From positions 248,001 through 312,000 of the forward strand of contig NZ_CAKAKB010000002.1 of NCBI RefSeq assembly GCF_916618755.1: DNA of 64,000 nucleotides, given 5' to 3'. This stretch comes from Actinotalea sp. Marseille-Q4924. Its GTDB lineage: Bacteria > Actinomycetota > Actinomycetes > Actinomycetales > Cellulomonadaceae. Made by a program: the position numbers and the translations under genes. Numbering within the stretch: position 1 is the stretch's first letter; the number at the start of each line of letters is the position of its first letter. Below the pieces are notes generated by a model that ran no database searches, was not told the origin of the DNA, and worked only from the letters and a program-made list of their open reading frames with translations. Positions 16,623 through 24,872 of the stretch are shown here, piece after piece.

Positions 16623-18271
16623 TGGACCGCTCCTTCGCGACGACGCTCGCCGTCGGCTCCAGCCTCGCCAACCGCACCGGCGCGTGGCGGACCGAGCGGC
16701 CCGAGTACGTGCACCGGATCGCCCCGTGCGGCAACGCCTGCCCGGCGTTCGAGGACCCGCAGGCCTGGCTCTACGCCGCGGAGGCGGGGGAGTACGAGAC
16801 CGCCTGGCGCACGCTCGTCGAGCGCAACCCGTTCCCCGCCGTCATGGGGCGCGTCTGCTACCACCCGTGCGAGACGGCCTGCAACCGGTCCTTCCTCGAC
16901 GAGGCCGTCGGCATCAACGCCGTCGAGCGGTTCCTCGGCGACCTCGCGCTCGCCGAGGGCTGGGCGCTGCCGGAGGCCGGTCCGCCGACCGGGCGGCGCG
17001 TGCTCGTCGTCGGCGCCGGACCCGCAGGCCTCTCGGCCGCCTACCACCTGCGCCGCCTCGGGCACGAGGTCGCCGTGCGCGACGGGGGGCACGAGCCCGG
17101 CGGGATGATGCGCTACGGCATCCCCACCTACCGCCTGCCGCGCGACGTGCTCGACGGGGAGATCGCCCGCCTCGTCGCGACCGGCGTGCGGATCGAGACG
17201 GACACGCCCGTCACCGACGCCAACGCCGCGCTCGCCGAGGGCTGGGACGCCGTCTTCCTCGCCGTCGGCGCGCAGCTCGGCCGCCGCGCCTACGTGCCGG
17301 CGGGGGAGGCCGCGCGGATCCTCGACGCGGTGACCCTCCTGCACGACGTCGCCGAGGGCGCCCGCCCGGTCCTCGGCCGCCGCGTCCTCGTCTACGGCGG
17401 CGGGAACACCGCCGTCGACGCCGCCCGCACCGCCCGCCGCCTCGGCGCGACCGACGCCATCATCGTCTACCGCCGCAACCGCGACCGGATGCCCGCGCAC
17501 GACGACGAGGTCGCGCAGGCCCTGGACGAGGGGATCCAGGTGCGCTGGCTGTCCACGGTCGCCCACGCCGACGCCGGCGTCGTCCGGGTCGAGCGCATGG
17601 AGCTCGACGAGAGCGGCTTCCCGCAGCCGACCGGCGAGCTGGAGGACCTCGAGGCGGACGCGCTCGTGCTGGCCGTCGGCCAGGAGGCCGACCTGTCGCT
17701 TGTCGCGGGCGTGCCAGGGGTCGAGGTCGTCGACGGGGTCGTCCAGGTCGACGGGGACCTCATGACCGGGCACCCCGGCCTGTTCGCGGGCGGGGACGCG
17801 ACGCCCACCGAGCGCAGCGTCACGGTCGGCATCGGGCACGGCGCCCGCGCCGCCCGCGCGATCGACGCGTACCTCGGTGGCCCGGGCGTCACGCCGACGA
17901 CGTCGCCCGTCGCCCCGAACGCGCGAGCGACCTCCACGGTGGTGGGCTTCGACCTGCTCAACCCCTGGTACTACGCGGACGCGCCGCACGCCGTCCGCCC
18001 CCGGCTGGAGACGGCGCGGCGGACGACCGGCTTCGAGGAGGTCGTGCAGGGCCTGACGGCGGACACGGCGCTCTTCGAGGCGCGTCGGTGCATGTCCTGC
18101 GGCAGCTGCTTCGAGTGCGACAACTGCTACGGCGTGTGCCCCGACGACGCGGTCATCAAGCTCGGCGCCGGGGGCCGCTACGAGATCGACCTCGACTACT
18201 GCAAGGGCTGCGGCCTGTGCGCGGCGGAGTGCCCCGCGGGGGCCATCGAGATGGTCGCGGAACCGACGTGA
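16622..18271 (+). CDS. GltD-like FAD/NAD(P) oxidoreductase fused to a 2[4Fe-4S] ferredoxin domain
   Basis: 549 residues. An N-terminal cysteine region (PCGNACPAF, then CYHPCETAC) resembles the Fe-S adapter of GltD and dihydropyrimidine dehydrogenase. An FAD-binding loop follows (VVGAGPAGLSAAYHLRRLG, near 130), then an NAD(P)-binding loop (YGGGNTAVDAARTARRLGA) and GGDATPTERSVT. From Cys490 a polyferredoxin-type tail appears: CMSCGSCFECDNCYGVCP and then CKGCGLCAAECPAGA. The operon has no separate PorD, so this tail probably serves as the delta subunit and the flavoprotein links ferredoxin or the enzyme to NAD(P)H. It starts one base before porB ends. Confidence 0.88.
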   Translation: MDRSFATTLAVGSSLANRTGAWRTERPEYVHRIAPCGNACPAFEDPQAWLYAAEAGEYETAWRTLVERNPFPAVMGRVCYHPCETACNRSFLDEAVGINAVERFLGDLALAEGWALPEAGPPTGRRVLVVGAGPAGLSAAYHLRRLGHEVAVRDGGHEPGGMMRYGIPTYRLPRDVLDGEIARLVATGVRIETDTPVTDANAALAEGWDAVFLAVGAQLGRRAYVPAGEAARILDAVTLLHDVAEGARPVLGRRVLVYGGGNTAVDAARTARRLGATDAIIVYRRNRDRMPAHDDEVAQALDEGIQVRWLSTVAHADAGVVRVERMELDESGFPQPTGELEDLEADALVLAVGQEADLSLVAGVPGVEVVDGVVQVDGDLMTGHPGLFAGGDATPTERSVTVGIGHGARAARAIDAYLGGPGVTPTTSPVAPNARATSTVVGFDLLNPWYYADAPHAVRPRLETARRTTGFEEVVQGLTADTALFEARRCMSCGSCFECDNCYGVCPDDAVIKLGAGGRYEIDLDYCKGCGLCAAECPAGAIEMVAEPT

Positions 18272-18402
18272 CGGCGCCTGCGTCGTCCCTCGTCCGGGTG
18301 ACCGGGCAGAGCGTCGTGGCCGGGCGGGCGGGTGCCACCGGTTGCGGATCGGTGCCGGGAGCCCACGATGGTCCGGATACCCCAGGGACGGAAGGAGGTG
18401 CA

Positions 18403-18852
18403 GTGGCAACCGCAGACGAACGGCATCGAGCGGTGACCCACCTGCACCTCGTCCTGCGTTCCGGGACCGGAGCGGTCCGGTCCGCACGTCGCGCCGTCCA
18501 GGAGTGGGCCGGCGACCGCGGTGCGACCGTGGCCGACCAGCAGGTCCTCGCGCTGCTCACCACCGAGGTGGTCTCCAACGCCGTGCGCCACGGGCCGGCC
18601 GACGCCGACGTCGAGCTCGACGCCGCCGAGGAGCGCGGGCAGTTCGTCGTGCGCGTCTGCGACCACAGCCGCGACCTGCCCGTCCTGCGGCACCAGCCGC
18701 CGGACGCCGTCGGCGGACGGGGCGTGCAGATCATCGACCACCTCGCCAGCGACTGGGGGGTCGAGCGACGCCGCGGGGGGAAGGTGGTGTGGTTCCGCGT
18801 CCGACCCGGGCGCACCGCCCGCGGGGGAGCACCGGGACGGGGAAGCCGATGA
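18403..18852 (+). CDS. RsbW-like ATP-binding protein (anti-sigma factor type)
   Basis: 149 residues from GTG 18403, which sits 5-6 bases after a strong AAGGAGGTG; a longer frame reaches back to the por operon stop but lacks this signal. A HATPase_c domain is visible: the N box in LLTTEVVSNAVRHG (Asn59), the G box in AVGGRGVQIIDHLAS, and the closing GGKVVWF. It belongs to the same subfamily as the protein at 5537-6040. A STAS gene follows about 180 bases later, making an anti-sigma/antagonist pair likely. No sigma factor gene is in the window. Confidence 0.82.
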   Translation: MATADERHRAVTHLHLVLRSGTGAVRSARRAVQEWAGDRGATVADQQVLALLTTEVVSNAVRHGPADADVELDAAEERGQFVVRVCDHSRDLPVLRHQPPDAVGGRGVQIIDHLASDWGVERRRGGKVVWFRVRPGRTARGGAPGRGSR

Positions 18853-19032
18853 CGGGCAGCGGCGGCTCACGCAGGGCCGACCGATGGTCCGGCGGACACC
18901 CTTGATCTCAGGAGCACCGCCCGGGGTAGGGTTAAGGGCCTTCCTCTGCCCGGACCCCGCAGCGGTGAAGCAGAACGACCCGCCGTCCGGCACCCCAGCC
19001 GACAGGCGAGCGACGTCCCGGAGGAACGTTTG

Positions 19033-19398
19033 GTGAACGAAGGCATCCCCATCCCCAGCGGCGAGCCCGGGGCCGTCCAGGTCCTCGAGGTCGACGGCGC
19101 GACGCACGTCGTGCTGTCCGGGGAGATCGACTCCGACCTCGGTCGGGACCTGCAGCAGGCCGCGGCGGACGCGGCCGTGGCGGGCCTGCCCGTCGTCGTC
19201 GACACGCGCCGCGTGACGTTCATGGACTCTGCGGGCCTGGCGTTCATCGCCCGCCTCTGCGGCCGCGGCCAGGACCGGGTGACCCTGCTCGTGTCCTCCC
19301 AGACCGTGATGTTCCTGCTCGAGGTGACCGGGATGAAGGACGCCGTCGACATCGTCGACGTGCGCACCGAAGGGGACGCCGCGACAGTGCAGAGGTGA
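19033..19398 (+). CDS. STAS-domain anti-sigma factor antagonist (RsbV/SpoIIAA type)
   Basis: 121 residues from GTG 19033, placed 8 bases after GGAGGA (TTG 19030 is also possible). The STAS fold is complete: HVVLSGEIDSDLGRDL, then VVVDTRRVTFMDSAGLAFI, with Ser66 as the phosphorylatable residue. Such proteins bind an RsbW-type kinase when unphosphorylated and so free a sigma factor. The likely partner is the RsbW-like protein just upstream (18403), and a SpoIIE-type phosphatase at 21779-23302 could dephosphorylate it. The stop overlaps the following hydrolase start (GTGA). Confidence 0.88.
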   Translation: MNEGIPIPSGEPGAVQVLEVDGATHVVLSGEIDSDLGRDLQQAAADAAVAGLPVVVDTRRVTFMDSAGLAFIARLCGRGQDRVTLLVSSQTVMFLLEVTGMKDAVDIVDVRTEGDAATVQR

Positions 19399-20171
19399 GT
19401 CTGCGCACCCTGTCCCTCGCCGGGCACGCTGTCGCCTGCTTCGAGCTGGGCGCCGGCGGGACGGGCGACCGCGGGGCGAGCGGCGCTGCGGACGCCGTCG
19501 TGCTCGTGCACGGCATCGGCGTCTCGTCCCGCTACTTCGGCCCGCTCGAGCGTGACCTCAGCCGGTCTGTGCGCGTCGTCGCGCCCGACCTGCCGGGTTT
19601 CGGGCGCAGCCGCATCCCCGACGAGCCGGCGCTGACGGTCGTCGAGCACGCCGAGGTGCTGGCCGCCCTCATCGAGGAGCTCGGGCTCGACCGGCCCGTC
19701 GTCGTCGGTCACTCCATGGGCGCCCAGTTCGTCACCGAGCTCGCGGTCCGACGGCCCGAGCTGGTCGGCGCCGTCGTCCTGCTGGGGCCCGTCGTCGACC
19801 CGGCCGCGCCGTCGATCGTGCGGCAGGGACTGCGGCTCGCCGTCGACTTCGTCCGCGAACCCCCGCGGGGAGCGCTCCTCCAGCTGCGCGAGTACCTGCG
19901 CACCGGCGTGCGCTGGTACCTGGAGACGGCGCGGCACATGGTGTCCTACCGGATCGAGGAGCGGCTGCCGCTGGTGACGGCGCCCGTGACGGTCGTGCGT
20001 GGCGGGCGCGACCCGGTGGCGCCGACCGCGTTCGTGCGTGCCCTCGCGGCCTCGGCCAGGGACGGGAGCGCCGAGGAGATCCCCGGAGGGGCGCACGTGG
20101 TGCAGTGGTCCCGCCCCGACGCCGTGCGTGCGGTGATCGAGCGCATGCGTGAGCGGGCGGTGCCGTGCTGA
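19395..20171 (+). CDS. Alpha/beta-hydrolase
   Basis: 258 residues. LVHGIG is the oxyanion-hole strand, DLPGFGRS follows, and GHSMG holds the nucleophile Ser107. RGGRDPVAP gives the acid and GGAHVVQW the catalytic His, so the triad looks complete. The fold fits serine esterases or lipid/peptide hydrolases; substrate is unknown. It overlaps the STAS gene by four bases and the next hydrolase by one, so all three are probably co-translated. RsbQ-like hydrolases are known to work with sigma-B regulators, so the link to the STAS gene may be functional; this is inference. Confidence 0.82.
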   Translation: MSLRTLSLAGHAVACFELGAGGTGDRGASGAADAVVLVHGIGVSSRYFGPLERDLSRSVRVVAPDLPGFGRSRIPDEPALTVVEHAEVLAALIEELGLDRPVVVGHSMGAQFVTELAVRRPELVGAVVLLGPVVDPAAPSIVRQGLRLAVDFVREPPRGALLQLREYLRTGVRWYLETARHMVSYRIEERLPLVTAPVTVVRGGRDPVAPTAFVRALAASARDGSAEEIPGGAHVVQWSRPDAVRAVIERMRERAVPC

Positions 20172-20935
20172 TGGCGCGCCCGCCTCTCGGTGCGCGGGTC
20201 GCCGGTTCCGGGCTCGGCGCCGCGCGGGGGGTGCTGCGCCTGGCAGCGACGGCGTGGCGGACCAGCTGGTGGCGGGTGCTCGACTACGGCTACGTCGTGC
20301 GGCTGCAGGTCGTCGGCGCCCTGTCGCCCCGTGGCGCCGACGCCTTCCGTCGGCAGGACCACCCCGTCCCGCCGGACGTCGTCCTCGTGCCCGGCGTCTA
20401 CGAGAGCTGGCACTTCCTGCGGCCGCTCGCCCGGCGCCTGCACGCCGCTGGCCACCGCGTCCACGTCCTCTCGGCGCTCGGCTACAACCGCGCACCCGTC
20501 GAGACCGGCGCCCGCGTGCTCGGCGACCATCTGCGCGTCCACGACCTGCGCGACGTCGTCGTCGTGGCGCACAGCAAGGGCGGGCTCATCGGGAAGCTCG
20601 CCATGCTCCAGGAGGACCCGGAGGAGCGGATCCGGTGCCTCGTGGCCGTGGGGACGCCGTTCGTCGGGTCGCACCTCGCGCGGTTCTTCCCGCTGCTGCC
20701 GGCGGTGCGGGCCTTCGTCCCGTCCAACCCGCTGTTCGGGGTGCTCGCGGCGGAGGCCGCGGTCCACAGCCGCATCGTGTCCGCGTACAGCGTCTGGGAC
20801 CCGCACATCCCGGGCGGCAGCGAGCTGCTCGGGGCGCGCAACGTGGTCCTCGCGACGCCGGGCCACTTCCGCGTGCTCGCGGACGAGGGGCTCAAGGAGC
20901 TGGTCGACGACGTCGTCGCCGACGCCGCCCCCTGA
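20171..20935 (+). CDS. Alpha/beta-hydrolase, lipase/PGAP1-like
   Basis: 254 residues from ATG 20171, which overlaps the previous stop by one base (TGATG). The nucleophile elbow is AHSKGG, preceded by VVLVPGVYESWHFL, and the late HFRVLADEG supplies a candidate catalytic His. The AHSKGG form is typical of lipases and acyltransferases of this group. An N-terminal stretch of about 50 residues is hydrophobic and basic and could attach it to the membrane. It is a second hydrolase in an operon with the STAS gene. Substrate is not predictable. Confidence 0.78.
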   Translation: MARPPLGARVAGSGLGAARGVLRLAATAWRTSWWRVLDYGYVVRLQVVGALSPRGADAFRRQDHPVPPDVVLVPGVYESWHFLRPLARRLHAAGHRVHVLSALGYNRAPVETGARVLGDHLRVHDLRDVVVVAHSKGGLIGKLAMLQEDPEERIRCLVAVGTPFVGSHLARFFPLLPAVRAFVPSNPLFGVLAAEAAVHSRIVSAYSVWDPHIPGGSELLGARNVVLATPGHFRVLADEGLKELVDDVVADAAP

Positions 20936-21006
20936 CGCCACCTCTCGACGCCCCACGCCACACACCTCCCCGGACGCCGGCGCGCCAGCCTGTGGACGGT
21001 CACCCG

Positions 21007-21022
21007 TGTGATCTGGGTCACG
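21007..21022. promoter_or_regulatory. CRP/GlxR-like site upstream of a leaderless small ORF
   Basis: TGTGATCTGGGTCACG matches the CRP/GlxR consensus TGTGA-N6-TCACA except for the last base. It lies about 15-30 bases upstream of ATG 21037. TATCGT at 21026-21031 is the candidate -10 element, so bound protein would overlap the promoter and more likely repress. Function is inferred from motif and position. Confidence 0.5.
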
Positions 21023-21036
21023 GGTTATCGTCGGTC

Positions 21037-21177
21037 ATGGTTCGTTCAAGGATCGGTAGATCAGCCGCTGTGGCTGAGGACAGGCCGACCTTGGTCTTGA
21101 ACTTTCAACAACCTTGTCTCCAGACTGGGGACGAGGAGTCCGCGCGGGGGGTCCACGCCGACGAAGGAGCGACATGA
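21037..21177 (+). CDS. Possible leader peptide / small ORF coupled to the next gene
   Basis: A 46-codon frame begins at ATG 21037, five bases after TATCGT (21026-21031), and ends with TGA at 21175-21177. That stop overlaps the next gene's ATG at 21174 (ATGA). The peptide begins MVRSRIGRSAAV and contains VLNFQQPCLQTGDEE; no known family is recognised. The local base composition is less GC-rich than its surroundings, including an imperfect TTGAA/TTCAA repeat at about 21095-21106. It could be a real small protein or a translated leader that controls the downstream gene. Confidence 0.4.
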   Translation: MVRSRIGRSAAVAEDRPTLVLNFQQPCLQTGDEESARGVHADEGAT

Positions 21178-21392
21178 CCCTGACCGATGCCGCGCGCACG
21201 ATCGACCGTCTCGTCGCCGATCTCGCCCGCGCGACGGGCCGCGAGGAGAAGATCGTCCGCCTCGCCTACGGCCTCGACGACGAGCGTCTGGACACCCTGC
21301 TCGACGCCGACGCCGACGCCGACGTCCCGGACCTCACGGTGCTCACGCCAGTCGAGGACGCCGGCGCGCTCGGTGACGGCCACGCCGCCTGA
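21174..21392 (+). CDS. Small acidic protein of unknown function
   Basis: 72 residues. The start ATG 21174 has AAGGAG five bases upstream. The first half is predicted helical (DAARTIDRLVADLARATGRE) and the second is very acidic, with a repeated DADADAD. No domain is recognised. Translation is probably coupled to the preceding small ORF through an ATGA overlap, and transcription may respond to a CRP-like regulator. The next small gene starts about 120 bases downstream. Confidence 0.6.
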   Translation: MTLTDAARTIDRLVADLARATGREEKIVRLAYGLDDERLDTLLDADADADVPDLTVLTPVEDAGALGDGHAA

Positions 21393-21511
21393 GACGTCCG
21401 CCGACTGGCGGGCCTCGCTGCGGGCGGCGTCCGGGCACCGCGCCGTCGGCGCGGCTCCCGCCGGCGCGTCGCCCGGTGGCGTCCCACGCCGCCGCCCCTG
21501 ATGCTGGACCG

Positions 21512-21754
21512 ATGAGGTTCGAGGCACGACTGCGCGTCCCCGCCGCGATCGACGAGGGCGTCGCCGGCCCCTTCGTCGACCAGCTGCTCCAGGACCCCGA
21601 CGACGGGGAGGTCGTCGCGCGCGAGGGCGACGCGGAGGAAGGCTCGGTCCGGATCGCCTTCGAGGCCGACGAGCAGGCCGACGCCGAGCTGCACGCGCGC
21701 CTGCTCGCCGAGCGGGCGCCCGGGGTCGAGGTCCGGGACGTCGTCCCCGCCTGA
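21512..21754 (+). CDS. Small conserved-looking acidic protein
   Basis: 80 residues from ATG 21512 (MRFEARLRVPAAIDEG). It contains alternating beta-strand and helix segments (EGSVRIAFEADEQADAELHARLL) and has low pI. Third codon positions are strongly GC, as in real genes here. No signal peptide or known family is seen. The weak ribosome-binding site leaves start and reality moderately uncertain. It converges on the SpoIIE-type phosphatase gene, with 24 bases between stops. Confidence 0.5.
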   Translation: MRFEARLRVPAAIDEGVAGPFVDQLLQDPDDGEVVAREGDAEEGSVRIAFEADEQADAELHARLLAERAPGVEVRDVVPA

Positions 21755-21778
21755 CCGTCGGCCCTCAGGCCCCCCGGG

Positions 21779-23302
21779 TCACCGCGCGCCGGCGACCCCG
21801 CCCGACGCGTCGTCGTCGACCCCCGTGGAACGGACCACGGCGATGACACACACGTCGTCCTCGCGGCTCCGGTCGTCCAGGCACGCCTCGAGCACCGCGG
21901 CGACGAGGTCCTCCGCGGACCCCCCGGGCGGCTGCCCCGCGATCGCGCCCGCGAGCCGGCCCATGCCCACCGCGAGGCTCTCGTCGCGGCGCTCGATGAG
22001 GCCGTCGGTGTACAGGACGAGCGCACCGCCCGGATCGAGCGTCGTCATGCGGCTGCGGTAGCGCGGGTGCCGACGCGCCCCGAGCAGAGGACCCTGCGCC
22101 TCGGTGAGGCGCTGGACGCCGCCGTCGGCGCACCGCAGCAGCGCGTACGGGTGGCCGGCGGTGGAGTACTCGAGGACCCCGTCCAGGCTGAGCCGCCCGA
22201 CCAGCGCGCTCGCGACCGCCTCGCCCTCGCTCTCGTTCATGAGCAGGTCGAGGTTGCGCAGCATGGCGTCCGGGTCGAGCTGCTGGGAGACGTAGGCCCG
22301 CATCGCGCCGCTCGCGCGGGACATGAGGCCGATCGCCGCGATGCCGTGCCCGACGGCGTCGCCGATCGACAGCGCCAGCCGTCCGTCGCGCATGAGGACG
22401 ACGTCGAACCAGTCCCCGCCGAGGCGGACCTCCTCCGACGCGGACATGTACCGCGCCGCGACGTCGAACCCCGCGACCCGCGGGACCCGGGTCGGCAGCA
22501 GGCTGCGCTGCAGCTCCTCCAGCGCCTGGCGCCGCTGGTCCGACAGCGCCTCGATCTCCTGCTGGAGCCGGCGCAGCTCCGTCTCGTCGCGCGCGAGGGC
22601 CGCGATGCCGACGGCGGGGCGCCCGGGCGCCCGCACCGGGAAGAAGGACTCCCGCCAGATGTGCTCGACGCCGGGGTCGGCGTCGGTCTCGCCGACGATC
22701 TCGACCTCGCGCAGCGGCTCGCCGGTCTCGAGGACGTGCCGCAGGATCGGCTCGGCGCTCTCCCGCAGCTGGGGCAGGACGTCGAAGACGAACCGCCCCT
22801 CGTGCTCGGCGACCGAGTGGCCGTTCATCGCCGCCAGCTCGTGGTTGATCCGCAGGAACCGCAGGTCGTTGGACAGCAGGGCGAAGCCGAACGGCGCGTC
22901 CTCGAGCAGGGTCGACAGGATCGCCGCGTCCGCCTCGGCCATGCGGCGCAGCTGCTCGTCCTTGCTCAGGTCGATGACCACGGCGATCCACCGCGGACCC
23001 TCCTGGTCCACGAGCGCCGCGGCCACGAGGACCGGCCGCCGACCGCCGTCGGGCAGCGCGAGCTCGCTGAACAGGCTGGCGCTGTCGACCGTGAGGAACT
23101 GCTGGAACATCACGAGGTCGCGGTCGTGCCGGTCCGGCGGGGTGATCTCCCGCCACGTCAGGGAGGTCACCTCGGCGGCGGTGCGGCCGCAGATGACGCC
23201 GAACTCGTCGTTGCACCGCAGCAGCGACTCGCCGTGACCCAGGACGATCCCCACGCCGCGCGCCCGCCAGAGGGCCGACATGTGCGCCGTCAGGTCGTCC
23301 AC
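21779..23302 (-). CDS. PAS-SpoIIE serine phosphatase (RsbU/RsbP type)
   Basis: 507 residues. Two PAS-like segments (about 10-125 and 130-255) precede a short coiled linker (LRRLQQEIEALSDQRRQALE) and a PP2C/SpoIIE phosphatase domain. That domain has RLGGDWFDV, SIGDAVGHG, YSTAGHPYA, LYTDGL and REDDVCV, so all metal-binding acidic residues are present. Such enzymes dephosphorylate STAS proteins and trigger sigma-factor release. The STAS protein at 19033-19398 and the MEDS/STAS protein at 4639 are candidate substrates. The protein is cytoplasmic; the PAS ligand is unknown. Confidence 0.9.
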   Translation of the reverse strand: MDDLTAHMSALWRARGVGIVLGHGESLLRCNDEFGVICGRTAAEVTSLTWREITPPDRHDRDLVMFQQFLTVDSASLFSELALPDGGRRPVLVAAALVDQEGPRWIAVVIDLSKDEQLRRMAEADAAILSTLLEDAPFGFALLSNDLRFLRINHELAAMNGHSVAEHEGRFVFDVLPQLRESAEPILRHVLETGEPLREVEIVGETDADPGVEHIWRESFFPVRAPGRPAVGIAALARDETELRRLQQEIEALSDQRRQALEELQRSLLPTRVPRVAGFDVAARYMSASEEVRLGGDWFDVVLMRDGRLALSIGDAVGHGIAAIGLMSRASGAMRAYVSQQLDPDAMLRNLDLLMNESEGEAVASALVGRLSLDGVLEYSTAGHPYALLRCADGGVQRLTEAQGPLLGARRHPRYRSRMTTLDPGGALVLYTDGLIERRDESLAVGMGRLAGAIAGQPPGGSAEDLVAAVLEACLDDRSREDDVCVIAVVRSTGVDDDASGGVAGAR

Positions 23303-23481
23303 GCCACCCCCCGCCGCTCCCCGGGCACCTGGCGTGCCCGGCTGACTTTGTCACACGGCGTCGACCTCGGACCAGCACCACGCCGCGCTCCCGGGCACGA
23401 CGGCGGCGCGAGCGTCACCCGGGTGGCCCCACACGGCGGCCTCACCCCGCGGCGCCGTCGTCGCCCGCCTACGCTGGCCGG

Positions 23482-23937
23482 ATGATCAACCGCCGCGTCC
23501 AGGTCGCCGTCACCGCCGCGCACCGCTGGCTCTACCGGCGCACCGGCGGCCGCGTCGGCGCCCGGCTCGGCCACATCGAGCAGGTGCTCCTGACGACGAC
23601 GGGCCGCGTGAGCGGTCAGCCGCGCGTCACCGTCCTCAGCGCCATCCAGCACGGTGACGACCTGCTGCTCGTCGCGTCCGACGGCGGGCGCGAGAGCCAC
23701 CCGCAGTGGTACCGCAACCTGGTCGCGGACGACCGCGTCGTCGTCCAGCGCGGCCCGCGCCGCGTGCCGATGCGGGCACGCACGGCCACCCCGCAGGAGC
23801 GGCCGGAGCTCTGGCGCGCCGCCGTCGGCGTGTATGGGGGCTACGCCACGTACCAGACGCGCACGCAGCGGGAGATCCCCGTCGTGGTGTGCTCGCCGGA
23901 CCCCGGACGCGGGGCCGCGGACGCGACGCCGGCCTGA
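23482..23937 (+). CDS. Nitroreductase/deazaflavin (F420)-dependent family protein (Ddn-like)
   Basis: 151 residues, the usual size. The start leads into a short helix, then GHIEQVLLTTTGRVSGQPRVTVL and GGRESHPQWYRNLVADDRVVV, hallmarks of the DUF385/Ddn family that binds F420 (or related lipophilic substrates) in a split-barrel fold. ATG 23482 lies six bases after TACGCT (23470-23475), suggesting leaderless transcription. It diverges from the SpoIIE-type phosphatase. The physiological substrate is unknown. Confidence 0.85.
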   Translation: MINRRVQVAVTAAHRWLYRRTGGRVGARLGHIEQVLLTTTGRVSGQPRVTVLSAIQHGDDLLLVASDGGRESHPQWYRNLVADDRVVVQRGPRRVPMRARTATPQERPELWRAAVGVYGGYATYQTRTQREIPVVVCSPDPGRGAADATPA

Positions 23938-23995
23938 GGGTCGGACAGCCTTCCCTTCCTGGCGCCGGCGCGCGGGCAGGCCTAGGTTGCGAGGC

Positions 23996-24814
23996 ATGGA
24001 CGGGTCCTCGCGTCATGCCATCCCCGGTCCCGCGGCGCCGCAGGCGTCCGCCGCCGACGACGCCCTCGCCCGGGTCCCGCAGGCGACGCCCGACGGCGAC
24101 CCCGGTGGGACCGACACGCCGGGCGGTCCGGCCAACGGCCTCAAGTCGCGTCTCAACTGGCTGCGGGCCGGCGTCCTCGGCGCCAACGACGGGATCATCT
24201 CGACAGCGGGCCTCGTCGTCGGCGTCGCGGCCGCCACGACCGACCGCACGGCCATCCTCGTCGCCGGTGTCGCGGCGCTGACCGCCGGCGCCGTGTCCAT
24301 GGCGCTCGGGGAGTACGTCTCCGTGAGCAGCGCCCGCGACACGGAGAAGGCGCTCATCGCCGAGGAGAAGCGGGAGCTCGCGGAGGACCCGGCGGGCGAG
24401 CTCGAGCAGCTCGCGGGGCTCTACCGGCAGAAGGGGCTGACCGCCGACACGGCGCGTCGCGTCGCCGAGGAGCTCACGGCCGTCGACCCCGTCCGCGCCC
24501 ACCTCGACGTCGAGCACAACCTCGACGAGGAGGACCTGACGAACCCGTGGCACGCCGCGCTCGCGTCCGCGGTGGCCTTCGTGCTCGGCGCCGCCCTCCC
24601 GCTGCTGGCCATGGTGCTGGCGTCCGAGGCGACGCGGATCCCGGTGACGTTCGTGGCGGTGCTCGTCGCGCTCGTGCTCACGGGGTCGGTCAGCGCGTGG
24701 TTCGGCCGGGCCGCGCGGCTGAGTGCGGTGCTGCGCCTGCTCGTCGGGGGAGCGCTCGCGATGGGCGTGACGTACGGGATCGGCGAGCTGCTCGGCGCGA
24801 CCGTGATGCTCTGA
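23996..24814 (+). CDS. VIT1/CCC1-family Fe2+/Mn2+ transporter
   Basis: 272 residues. After a Pro/Ala-rich disordered N-terminus (about 45 residues) comes LRAGVLGANDGIISTAGLVVG, the first transmembrane helix with the conserved Asn-Asp, then SMALGEYVSVSS. A charged cytoplasmic loop with glutamates (EKRELAEDPAGELEQLA) follows, then three C-terminal membrane helices. This layout fits the VIT family, which moves Fe2+ or Mn2+ across membranes. ATG 23996 follows TAGGTT (23983-23988) by seven bases, again a leaderless arrangement. It converges on the LacI repressor gene. Confidence 0.88.
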   Translation: MDGSSRHAIPGPAAPQASAADDALARVPQATPDGDPGGTDTPGGPANGLKSRLNWLRAGVLGANDGIISTAGLVVGVAAATTDRTAILVAGVAALTAGAVSMALGEYVSVSSARDTEKALIAEEKRELAEDPAGELEQLAGLYRQKGLTADTARRVAEELTAVDPVRAHLDVEHNLDEEDLTNPWHAALASAVAFVLGAALPLLAMVLASEATRIPVTFVAVLVALVLTGSVSAWFGRAARLSAVLRLLVGGALAMGVTYGIGELLGATVML

Positions 24815-24872
24815 CCGCGGTCGCGACCGCCGGCCGACGAGAGGCGGCGGTCGCCGCCGGGGTCAGGCGGAG

